Part shown: positions 57,215-64,000 of the stretch, piece by piece | How positions within the stretch are numbered: position 1 is the stretch's first letter | Layout: every line of letters starts with the position of its first letter | Source of the DNA: Nocardioides nitrophenolicus | Lineage (GTDB): Bacteria > Actinomycetota > Actinomycetes > Propionibacteriales > Nocardioidaceae | Length of the DNA: 64,000 bases | Assembly: GCF_016907515.1 (NCBI RefSeq) | Contig: NZ_JAFBBY010000001.1 | Location: 558,001-622,000, forward strand | Direction of reading: 5' to 3' | The notes under the pieces: generated by a model | What the model was told of the DNA's origin: nothing | What the model saw: only the letters and a program-made list of their open reading frames with translations | Databases searched by the model: none | Program-made: the position numbers and the translations under genes

Positions 57215-57643
57215 TCACTGGCCGACGTGCTCCTCGAACACCAGCACCGTCTGGGTGGCGACCACCTCGGGCAGCGACTGGATCCGCTCGAGCACCAGCT
57301 CGCGCAGGTGCTCGGCGTCGCGGGCGCGGACCAGGATCACGCAGTCGAAGTCGCCGGCCACGAGCGCGATGTGCGCCGCCTCCTCCAACGCCCACACCTT
57401 GGTGCGGAAGGACTTCCAGGTGTTCTGCTTGATCCGGACGTGGATGTACGCCGGCAGCCCGAGTCCCAGCGCCGCATGGTCGACGTCGATGGTGAAGCCG
57501 CGGATCACACCGGTGTCGACGAGCCGCCTGACCCGGGCGTAGGCGCTGGCCCGGCTGATGCCGAGGCGCTCGGCGACCTCGCGGATCGAGGTCCGCGAGT
57601 CGGCGCGCAGGATGTCCAGGATTCCACGGTCGACACCGTCCAT
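57215..57643 (-). CDS. Lrp/AsnC-family regulator
   Basis: A 142-residue feast/famine regulator. The helix-turn-helix is at residues 1-55 (DRGILDILRADSRTSIREVA, then LGISRASAYARVRRLVDTGV). The RAM/effector domain follows, with HIALVAGDFDCVILVRARDA and the C-terminal strand TQTVLVFEEHVG. Divergent from phhA across 90 bp, so it very likely senses phenylalanine or another aromatic amino acid and controls phhA. Its stop is 17 bp from the downstream SDR start, with which it may be co-transcribed. Confidence 0.9.
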   Translation of the reverse strand: MDGVDRGILDILRADSRTSIREVAERLGISRASAYARVRRLVDTGVIRGFTIDVDHAALGLGLPAYIHVRIKQNTWKSFRTKVWALEEAAHIALVAGDFDCVILVRARDAEHLRELVLERIQSLPEVVATQTVLVFEEHVGQ

Positions 57644-57733
57644 GCCGGACAGATTGCCACGTCGGGCGGGTCGATGACAGCCAAACGTCTGACCGGACTC
57701 GCCATCGGATGGACCAGGTCCGAGACTGCAGGC

Positions 57734-58630
57734 ATGTTCGAGGAAGCCCAGTACTTCGCCCCCGTGACCGCCGACGAGGACGGATCGCTCAAGGTCCACC
57801 TCGGCGCCGACCATCCGGGCTTCGCCGACCCGGCGTACCGGGCCCGGCGCGACGCCCTCGCCACCCTCGCCAGCAGCTGGCGGCCGGGCGAGCCCTGCCC
57901 GCGCGCGGAGTACACCGACGACGAGCACGAGGTGTGGCGGGTGGTCAGCGAGGCGCTGGTGACCAAGCACCGCGCCTACGGCTGCCGCGAGTTCCTCGAC
58001 GGCAAGGAGTCGCTGGGGCTGCCGATCGACCGGATCCCCCAGCTCGCCGAGGTCAGCGAGTGGCTCGCGCCGCTGACCGGGTTCAGCTACCGCCCGGCCG
58101 CGGGGCTGGTGCCGCTGCGCGACTTCTACGGCTCGCTGGCCGACAAGGCGTTCTGGTCCACGCAGTACGTGCGGCACCACTCGGTGCCGCTCTACACCCC
58201 CGAGCCCGACGTGCTGCATGAGGTCGTGGGCCACGGCAACACCCTCGCGAACCCGCGCTTCACCGCGCTCTACGAGCTCGCCGGACAGGCCTCGCGGCGG
58301 GTCCGAGGCACCGAGGCGCTGGAGTTCGTGAGCAAGGTCTTCTGGTTCACCCTGGAGTTCGGCGTGCTGTGGGAGGCGGGCGAGCTGAAGGCGTACGGCG
58401 CCGGCATCCTGTCCTCCCCCGGCGAGATCGAGGCGTTCCGCGGGATGACCATCCGGCCACTCGACATCGCCGCGATGGGCACCCAGCTCTACGACATCAC
58501 CGACTACCAGGACGTGCTCTACGTCGCGGACTCGTTCACCCAGCTCGAGGACGTCGTGGGCGGCTTCTGGGCCGAGTGCACCGACGACTCGATCGCCGAG
58601 ATCCTGGCCCGGACCCCGGCGCACGCCTGA
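57734..58630 (+). CDS. phhA: Phenylalanine 4-monooxygenase
   Basis: A 298-residue pterin-dependent aromatic amino acid hydroxylase converting phenylalanine to tyrosine. Iron ligands: two His in VLHEVVGHGNTLANPRF and Glu in FWFTLEFGVLWEAGELKAYG. VRHHSVPLYTPEPD is the segment just before. Length is normal for the bacterial enzyme. ATG 57734 was chosen because the conserved start MFEEAQYFAPVTADEDGS begins there; an in-frame ATG at 57674 would add 20 residues of no family resemblance. Product tyrosine would enter homogentisate breakdown, whose genes are not in the window. Confidence 0.93.
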   Translation: MFEEAQYFAPVTADEDGSLKVHLGADHPGFADPAYRARRDALATLASSWRPGEPCPRAEYTDDEHEVWRVVSEALVTKHRAYGCREFLDGKESLGLPIDRIPQLAEVSEWLAPLTGFSYRPAAGLVPLRDFYGSLADKAFWSTQYVRHHSVPLYTPEPDVLHEVVGHGNTLANPRFTALYELAGQASRRVRGTEALEFVSKVFWFTLEFGVLWEAGELKAYGAGILSSPGEIEAFRGMTIRPLDIAAMGTQLYDITDYQDVLYVADSFTQLEDVVGGFWAECTDDSIAEILARTPAHA

Positions 58631-58632
58631 CC

Positions 58633-59559
58633 TCAGGGCCGCCGCGCCGCCCAGGCCACCAGCTCGCGGGCCGGCCCCTCGGGCGGGTGCGGCCCGCCCT
58701 GCCACACGGCGTGCAGCCGGCGGGTGAGGTCGAGCCCGGTCACGGTGATCCGCACCAGCCGGCCGGTGGCCAGGTCGTCGCGCACGGCGTGGGCGCCGAC
58801 GGCGGCGGGACCGGCGCCCGCGGCGACGGCGGCGCGGACCGCCGCCGTGCTGGACAGCTCCAGGACCGGGGTCGCGCGCGGCAGGTCGGCGAGCGCCCGC
58901 TCGAGGACGGTGCGGGTGCCCGAGCCCGCCTCTCGTACGACGAGGGGCGTGGCCGCGAGCGTCTCGGCGCTCACCCGGCGCCGCGCGCGCAGCGCCCACG
59001 GATGCTGTGGCCCGACCACGACGAGCAGCTCGTCGGTGCCGACCAGGCGCCGGCGCAGGCCACGCGGGGCCTCCGGGCCCTCGACGAAGCCCAGCGCGAC
59101 CTCGCCCGCCTCGACCAGCTCGACGACGCGGGCGGTGTTGGTGGCGGTCATCGTGACCTCGGTCGGCTGCTGGCCGCGCTGCACCTGATGGGCGCGCAGG
59201 CCGACCAGCCAGCCGGGGAGCAGGTGCTCGGCGATGGTGAGGCTGGCGGCGATGTCGAGGTGACCCCGGCGGTCGGCGCGCAGCGCGGCGATCCCGGCGT
59301 CGAGCTCCTGGGCGGCGTCGAGCACCCGGTCGGCCCACTGGACGACCAGCTCGCCGGTCGGGGTGAGCTCCGAGCCACGCTTGCTGCGGGCCACCAGCGG
59401 CTCGCCGACCAGCGCCTCCATCGTCCGCACCCGCGAGGACGCGGCCTGCTGGCTGATCCCGAGCTCGGCCGCGGCGGCGCCGAGCGATCCGGTCCGCGCG
59501 ACCACGACGAGCAGCTCGAGCGCCCGCAGGTCGGGGACGTGAGAACCGAGCATGCTCAC
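58633..59559 (-). CDS. LysR-family regulator
   Basis: A 308-residue LysR-type regulator. The winged helix covers residues 9-68 (LRALELLVVVARTGSLGAAA, then LGISQQAASSRVRTMEALVG). The periplasmic-binding-like effector domain (about 98-300) includes VALGFVEGPEAPRGLRRRLV. Related to CynR/YtlI-like actinobacterial regulators. The GTG at 59559 overlaps the stop of the histidine kinase (GTGA), so the two are translated from one mRNA, an odd pairing; an ATG at 59553 is the alternative start. Converges on phhA with a two-base gap. Confidence 0.87.
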   Translation of the reverse strand: MSMLGSHVPDLRALELLVVVARTGSLGAAAAELGISQQAASSRVRTMEALVGEPLVARSKRGSELTPTGELVVQWADRVLDAAQELDAGIAALRADRRGHLDIAASLTIAEHLLPGWLVGLRAHQVQRGQQPTEVTMTATNTARVVELVEAGEVALGFVEGPEAPRGLRRRLVGTDELLVVVGPQHPWALRARRRVSAETLAATPLVVREAGSGTRTVLERALADLPRATPVLELSSTAAVRAAVAAGAGPAAVGAHAVRDDLATGRLVRITVTGLDLTRRLHAVWQGGPHPPEGPARELVAWAARRP

Positions 59560-59574
59560 AACGATACGTTGTGA
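59556..59574. promoter_or_regulatory. 19-bp dyad over the kinase/LysR junction
   Basis: TCACAACG and CGTTGTGA flank ATA with perfect symmetry. The site covers the kinase stop and the LysR GTG start. A LysR protein could bind here to control its own synthesis; it could also be an RNA hairpin that modulates translational coupling. Confidence 0.45.
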
Positions 59575-60857
59575 GAGTCGTCGAGGGCTGCCGGGAGCAC
59601 CACCCGGAACCGGGCGCCGCTCCCCCGCGCCGCCACCACTTCGACCGATCCGCCGACCGTGGCGGCGATCCGCCGGCTCAGCGGGAGGCCCAGACCGGTG
59701 CCGCCGCGGCCCGAGAAGCCGGGCTCGAACGCGCGCTCCCGGGCCGCCGGGTCGAGGCCGGGGCCGTCGTCCTCGACCTCGACGATCACCGAGCCGGCGT
59801 CCCGGCGTACGTCGAGGGTGACCACCGAGCGGGCGAAGCGCGCGGCGTTGTCGACCACCGGGGCGAGCACCCGCACCAGCACCGGCGCCGGTACGACGAC
59901 CGCCGCCGCGGGGTCGACGTCGGCCATCAGCTCGACCGACCCGCCGACGACCTCCCGCAGCTCGTCGAGCACCGCGGCGACGGGCGTCACCTCGCCGTAC
60001 GCCGCGCGCTGGCGGGCCATCGCCAGCAGGGTCGCGATGGTCTCGGTCATCGACCGCGCCAGGGCGAGCACCCGGTCCAGGTCGGCGTGCCGCTCCGGGG
60101 GCTCCGGGTCCCGCAGCTGCAGCAGCTCGACGGTGCCGATGATCCCGGTGAGCGGGGTCCGCAGCTCGTGGGCGAGCTCGGAGGTCAGCCGCTGCTCCGA
60201 CTCCAGGGCCCGGGCCACCCGGTCGAGCAGGCCGTCGAGAGTGGTCGCGAGGTGCGCGAGCTCGGGCCCGTCGGTGACCTCACCGAACCGCTTCCCGGGG
60301 TCGTGCGCGCTCCACTCGGCCGCCCGGTCGGCCATGGTGGCGACCGGCCGCAGCGCCTGCGAGGTGATCCGGCTCGCCAGCAGCGCACTCGCCAGCAGGA
60401 CGACGGCCCCGACCACCACCGTCGCCAACAGCGCGTACCGCTCCGCGCGCTCGTAGGGCTCGGTGGGCTCGGCGACCACGACGACGCCGTGCCACCCGGC
60501 GGGCGTGCGGAACGGGGTCGCCCGCAGCCGCACCCGCTCGTTCGGTGCGAGGTCGCGCACCGACGTCACCCGCGCCAGCCGGTCGGCTCCGGCGCGCTCG
60601 GACGAGGCGAGGGTGTCGACCACGATCGAGCCGCCGGCGTCGTAGACCCGCACGCCGGGCTCCACCCGCCCGGCCAGCGCCGTCGCCGGCGTCTCCCCGG
60701 CGCGGGCGACGGCGATCACCGTGTCGGCGCGGGCGTCGAGGACCCGGCCGATGTCGCGCTCGGCGGTGAGGCTGAGCACGATCTGGACGCCGCAGCCGAC
60801 AGCCACCATGACGGCGACCATCAGCAGCACCGTCGAGACCACGATCCGTCTCCGCAC
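59556..60857 (-). CDS. Two-component sensor histidine kinase
   Basis: A 433-residue membrane kinase. An N-terminal helix (about 5-27), an extracellular sensor of about 110 residues and a second helix (about 145-168) lead into HAMP. The phosphoacceptor His is in TSELAHELRTPLTGIIGTVE. The ATPase domain has the N box VVDNAARFARSVV, and the G boxes VEDDGPGLDPAARER and GRGGTGLGLPLSRRIAATVG. The start is GTG at 60857, with a weak ribosome-binding site. Divergent from its likely response regulator across 48 bp instead of being in one operon. Confidence 0.88.
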   Translation of the reverse strand: MRRRIVVSTVLLMVAVMVAVGCGVQIVLSLTAERDIGRVLDARADTVIAVARAGETPATALAGRVEPGVRVYDAGGSIVVDTLASSERAGADRLARVTSVRDLAPNERVRLRATPFRTPAGWHGVVVVAEPTEPYERAERYALLATVVVGAVVLLASALLASRITSQALRPVATMADRAAEWSAHDPGKRFGEVTDGPELAHLATTLDGLLDRVARALESEQRLTSELAHELRTPLTGIIGTVELLQLRDPEPPERHADLDRVLALARSMTETIATLLAMARQRAAYGEVTPVAAVLDELREVVGGSVELMADVDPAAAVVVPAPVLVRVLAPVVDNAARFARSVVTLDVRRDAGSVIVEVEDDGPGLDPAARERAFEPGFSGRGGTGLGLPLSRRIAATVGGSVEVVAARGSGARFRVVLPAALDDSHNVSL

Positions 60858-60905
60858 GCCGCCAGCATGGCAGGCTGGGCGGTCCAGGGACCGGAGGGAG
60901 GGGCG

Positions 60906-61589
60906 ATGGCACGGGTGGGCGTGTGCGAGGACGACCCGGCGATCCGCCGGGTGGTGACCGACGCGCTGCGGCTCGCGGGCCACGAGCCGCTCGTCGCCCA
61001 TGACGCGGGAGAGGCGATGCGGCTCTTCGCCGCCCCCGGCGCCCCCGCCGAGCTCGCCGCGCTGGTGCTCGACATCGGCCTGCCCGACGGCGACGGCCGC
61101 GACCTGTGCCAGGCGCTGCGTGCCGCCGGACAGGACGCGCCGGTCCTCTTCCTGACCGCGCTGGACGCGCTGCACGACCGGCTGGCCGGCTTCGGCGCCG
61201 GTGCGGACGACTACCTGGTCAAGCCGTTCGCGGTGAAGGAGCTGCTCGCCCGGGTCGAGGTGCTGGCCCGCCGTGGGACGCAGGCGGGCGCGCGCGACCA
61301 CGAGATCCGCCTCGACCCGACCCGGCACGCGCTCGTCGACGGCTCCGGCGAGGTGGCGCTGAGCCCCACGGAGTTCCGGATCCTGGCGGCGCTGATGGCC
61401 CGGCCCGGCGAGGTGGTCCGACGCTCCGCGCTGGTCGCCGCCGCGTGGCCGGACGGCGCGATGGTCAGCGAGAACGCGCTCGACTCCTACCTGCGCCGGG
61501 TCCGGCGCAAGCTCGCCGACGTCGACCCGGGCGCCGCGATCACCACGGCCCGGGGCGTGGGCTACCGCTTCGAGCAGTCAGGTTCCTGA
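60906..61589 (+). CDS. OmpR-family response regulator
   Basis: A 227-residue response regulator. The receiver domain (1-115) has the acidic pair CEDD, the phospho-Asp in LVLDIGLPDGDG, the Thr in LFLTALDALHD and the Lys in DDYLVKPFAVKELL. The C-terminal winged helix (130-224) reads LSPTEFRILAALMARPGEVV and YLRRVRRKL. ATG 60906 follows GGAGGGAGGGG. Partner of the divergent kinase by position. The downstream membrane-protein gene 26 bp away is a likely target or operon member. Confidence 0.92.
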   Translation: MARVGVCEDDPAIRRVVTDALRLAGHEPLVAHDAGEAMRLFAAPGAPAELAALVLDIGLPDGDGRDLCQALRAAGQDAPVLFLTALDALHDRLAGFGAGADDYLVKPFAVKELLARVEVLARRGTQAGARDHEIRLDPTRHALVDGSGEVALSPTEFRILAALMARPGEVVRRSALVAAAWPDGAMVSENALDSYLRRVRRKLADVDPGAAITTARGVGYRFEQSGS

Positions 61590-61615
61590 CAGGTTCGGGC
61601 CGCCACCCTCGGCCC

Positions 61616-62893
61616 ATGTCCACGACAACCTCGACGACACCGTCCCGCTCGACGCGGGCCCTGCTGCTGAACAAGGTCCCGGAGGTCACCGCCTGGTTCT
61701 GGATCATCAAGATCCTGTGCACCACGGTCGGAGAGAGCTTCGCCGACTGGATCAACGTCAACCTCGGGGTGGGCCTGGTGCGCACCGCCGTGATCTTCAC
61801 CGCCGTCTTCGCGGTCACCCTGGCCGTGCAGATGCGAGCCCGCCGCTACGTGCCCGCGCTCTACTGGCTGACCGTCGTGGTCGTCAGCGTGACCGGAACG
61901 CTGTACACCGACATCCTGACCGACCAGCTCGGCGTGCCGCTCTGGGTCAGCACCACCGTCTTCTCGCTCGCCCTCGCGGCGGTCTTCGGCATCTGGTGGG
62001 CCCGGGAGCGCACACTGTCGATCCACAGCATCGTCACCACGCCGCGCGAGGCTTTCTACTGGCTCGCGGTCCTGGTCACCTTCGCCCTCGGCACCGCCAC
62101 CGGCGACTGGACCCTCGAGCTCACGGGCTGGGGTCCCGGTCGCTCCGTGCTGCTGCCACTGGGCCTGATCGCCGCGGTCACGGCGCTGTGGCGCTTCGGG
62201 GCGAACCCGGTGCTGGCCTTCTGGGTCGCCTACATCCTGACCCGCCCCCTGGGCGCCAACATCGGCGACTGGCTCGCCTCGCCCAAGTCGGAGCAGGGCC
62301 TGGGGCTCGGCACCTTCGGCACCAGCGCGGTGTTCCTCGGCACCATCCTGGCCACGGTCGTGCTGCTCACGGTGACCCGCAGCGACGTGACCGAGCGCCG
62401 GGCGCACGCCGCCGACGAGCCGTCGTACGACGCGGGACCGGCCCGCGAGCGGGTGGCCCTCGCCGGGTTCGGCGCCCTCGCCGCCCTGACCGTCGGCCTG
62501 CTCGCCTACACCAACAGCCAGCCGCACGTCAGCGCGCTGGACGCCGAGGAGGGCAAGGCGCCGTCGTGCGCCGCCGGCGCGATCAGCGCCGGGGAGGCCC
62601 ACACCCGCGCCGGTGCGGCGTTCCCGGCGACGAAGACGGCGAGCTACCGCACCATCGTCGAGGACACCCGCCAGCTGGTGGCGAGCGGCGACCAGAGCGG
62701 CGCCGCGAAGCGGATCACCGACCTGGAGACGGCGTGGGACCAGGACCAGGCGGACCTGCAGCCGGCCGACTGCGCGACCTGGAACGTGCTCGACCACCAG
62801 ATCGACGACGTGCTCACCTCGGTCCGGGCGAGCCGGCCCCAGGCCGGAGCCGAGAAGTCGGCGCTGGACACCCTCCTCACGACCCTGCCGTGA
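61616..62893 (+). CDS. COG4705-type multi-pass membrane protein
   Basis: A 425-residue membrane protein. About nine transmembrane helices cover residues 20-270. They include four imperfect repeats of a helix-loop motif ending Gly/Thr-x2-Asp: LCTTVGESFADWI, TGTLYTDILTDQLG, TFALGTATGDWTLE and ILTRPLGANIGDWLASP. This is the hallmark of the COG4705 group, commonly next to two-component systems. A further helix (about 280-297) leads to a soluble ~125-residue C-terminal domain, probably extracellular, which is unusual for the group. Function unknown. Confidence 0.85.
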   Translation: MSTTTSTTPSRSTRALLLNKVPEVTAWFWIIKILCTTVGESFADWINVNLGVGLVRTAVIFTAVFAVTLAVQMRARRYVPALYWLTVVVVSVTGTLYTDILTDQLGVPLWVSTTVFSLALAAVFGIWWARERTLSIHSIVTTPREAFYWLAVLVTFALGTATGDWTLELTGWGPGRSVLLPLGLIAAVTALWRFGANPVLAFWVAYILTRPLGANIGDWLASPKSEQGLGLGTFGTSAVFLGTILATVVLLTVTRSDVTERRAHAADEPSYDAGPARERVALAGFGALAALTVGLLAYTNSQPHVSALDAEEGKAPSCAAGAISAGEAHTRAGAAFPATKTASYRTIVEDTRQLVASGDQSGAAKRITDLETAWDQDQADLQPADCATWNVLDHQIDDVLTSVRASRPQAGAEKSALDTLLTTLP

Positions 62894-62918
62894 CTCGGCC
62901 GTGACGGGGATCACCGCA

Positions 62919-62939
62919 CTCACAAGATGACCTTGTGAG
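62919..62939. terminator. Dyad between COG4705 gene and fprA
   Basis: Arms CTCACAAG and CTTGTGAG flank ATGAC with perfect pairing, 25 bp after the membrane-protein stop and 54 bp before fprA. The stem is short and not very GC-rich, with no T-run, so it may be an operator rather than a terminator. Confidence 0.45.
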
Positions 62940-62993
62940 CACCCAACCACAACCTCGTTCTGTGAGCCGGCGCCGCCGTCCAGACTCGTCAGC

Positions 62994-64000
62994 ATGACTC
63001 TTCGTGTTGCGATCGTGGGCGGCGGCCCCGCCGGCATCTACGCCGCCGACATCCTCACCAAGGCAGACGCCGACGTGTCCGTCGACATCCTCGAGCGGCT
63101 CCCCGCGCCCTTCGGCCTGGTCCGGTACGGCGTCGCGCCGGACCACCCGCGGATCAAGGAGATCATCAAGGCGCTGCAGCGGGTGATCGCGAAGCCGGAG
63201 GTCCGCTTCCTCGGCAACGTGGAGTACGGCGTCGACGTCAAGCTCGAGGACCTGCGCGAGTTCTACGACGCGGTCGTCGTCTCGACCGGCGCGATGGCCG
63301 ACCGCGACCTCGGCATCCCCGGCGAGGAGCACTCGTTCGGCGCCGCCGACTTCGTCTCGTGGTACGACGCCCACCCCGACGTGCCGCAGACCTGGCCGCT
63401 CGACGCCACCAGCGTCGCGGTCCTCGGCGTCGGCAACGTGGCGCTCGACGTGGCGCGGGTGCTGGCCAAGACCGGCGACGAGATGCTCGTCACCGACATC
63501 CCCGCCCACGTCCACGCGGGCCTGAAGGCCAAGACCGTCACCGACGTGCACGTCTTCGCGCGCCGCGGGCCGGCGTACGCCAAGTTCTCGCCGCTCGAGC
63601 TGCGCGAGCTCAACCACTCGCCCAACGTCGAGGTGATCGTGCACCCCGAGGGATTCGACGTGGACGAGCACGGCATGGCCCACATCGCCGAGCACAAGTC
63701 GCAGAAGATGGTGCTCAACACGCTGACCAGCTGGGTCGGCGCGGACCCGGTCGGCAAGCCGCACCGGATCCACCTGCACTTCGCCGAGGCGCCGGTCGAG
63801 ATCGTCGCGGACGCCGACGGCCGGGTCACCACCCTGCGCACCGAGCGCACCCACTCGCCCGGTGCCGACGGCCGGGTCGAGGGCACCGGCGAGGTGACCG
63901 ACTGGGAGGTCCAGCAGGTCTACCGCGCCATCGGCTACCGCAGCAGCGCCCTGCCCGGCCTGCCCTTCGACGAGCAGGCCGCCGTGATCCCCAACGACGG
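62994..64000 (+). CDS. fprA: Ferredoxin/adrenodoxin-type NADP+ reductase (partial)
   Basis: The first 335 residues of an FprA-type reductase, cut by the right edge; the family is about 450 residues. The FAD motif VAIVGGGPAGIYAADILTKA is followed by LERLPAPFGLVRYGVAPDHP, diagnostic of the adrenodoxin-reductase group. The NADP motif is VLGVGNVALDVARVLAKT and ARRGPAYAKFSPLELREL supplies the NADP-phosphate arginines. It transfers electrons between NADPH and ferredoxins and could serve P450s, although the CreJ system has its own reductase. ATG at 62994. Confidence 0.92.
   Translation, partial: MTLRVAIVGGGPAGIYAADILTKADADVSVDILERLPAPFGLVRYGVAPDHPRIKEIIKALQRVIAKPEVRFLGNVEYGVDVKLEDLREFYDAVVVSTGAMADRDLGIPGEEHSFGAADFVSWYDAHPDVPQTWPLDATSVAVLGVGNVALDVARVLAKTGDEMLVTDIPAHVHAGLKAKTVTDVHVFARRGPAYAKFSPLELRELNHSPNVEVIVHPEGFDVDEHGMAHIAEHKSQKMVLNTLTSWVGADPVGKPHRIHLHFAEAPVEIVADADGRVTTLRTERTHSPGADGRVEGTGEVTDWEVQQVYRAIGYRSSALPGLPFDEQAAVIPND

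Overview
The window is very GC-rich, with GTG/TTG starts, dense 4-bp start/stop overlaps and actinobacterial family content (DUF222-HNH, DUF3556, DUF6458-like, FprA, a LexA box of the TCGAAC-N4-GTTCGA type). It most resembles a soil actinobacterium of the Nocardioides type. That assignment is an inference from gene content, not a measured placement. No rRNA, tRNA, CRISPR array, transposase or prophage was seen. No gene-free stretch exceeds 300 bases; the longest are about 258 bp (260-517) and about 236 bp (46828-47063).

Left part (1-25.6 kb): a mosaic of small operons. A steroid-dehydrogenase-like SDR sits behind an exact match to the KstR consensus. A PadR-fadH-NTF2 operon is followed by a four-gene osmoprotectant ABC importer (OpuC type), an NmrA/DUF1304 pair, a DUF4334 plus homing-endonuclease-repeat pair with a triple half-site operator, and a DUF3556/acyl-CoA-ligase/PucR operon. 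Then come a CrtI-like flavoprotein, a compact XRE plus nucleotidyltransferase pair with a perfect 16-bp palindrome, a PucR/GMC-oxidoreductase divergent pair, and a photolyase/hydrolase pair.

Centre (25.6-42.5 kb): a catabolic island for p-cresol and related alkylphenols. Reading on the minus strand, creJ-I-H-G-F-E-D-C matches the Corynebacterium glutamicum Cre system: phosphorylate the phenol with CreHI, oxidise the alkyl group with P450 CreJ and its redox partners CreE/CreF, continue with CreG and CreC, and remove the phosphate with CreD. Next to it lies pcaH-G-B-D-C-pobA with a divergent IclR regulator, which takes 4-hydroxybenzoate through protocatechuate to 3-oxoadipate. Upstream of creJ lie aqpZ, a second IclR regulator and a second CreD-like HD protein. 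The identical 17-bp inverted repeat CTTCCGGTGGACGGAAG precedes both creJ and the HD/IclR pair and is the best candidate for the operator of the pathway. A related, degenerate copy lies between pcaH and pcaR.

Right part (42.5-64 kb): an RDD protein with a nonapeptide-repeat partner, cardiolipin synthase, two tiny proteins, and a DUF222-HNH gene downstream of a perfect SOS box. A type IV pilus cluster follows (pilD, a 905-aa PilX-like protein, two minor pilins, pilC, pilB, pilT, pilA). The window ends with an SDR, an Lrp regulator divergent from phenylalanine 4-hydroxylase, a LysR gene coupled to a histidine kinase that diverges from its response regulator, a COG4705-type membrane protein, and the first part of fprA.
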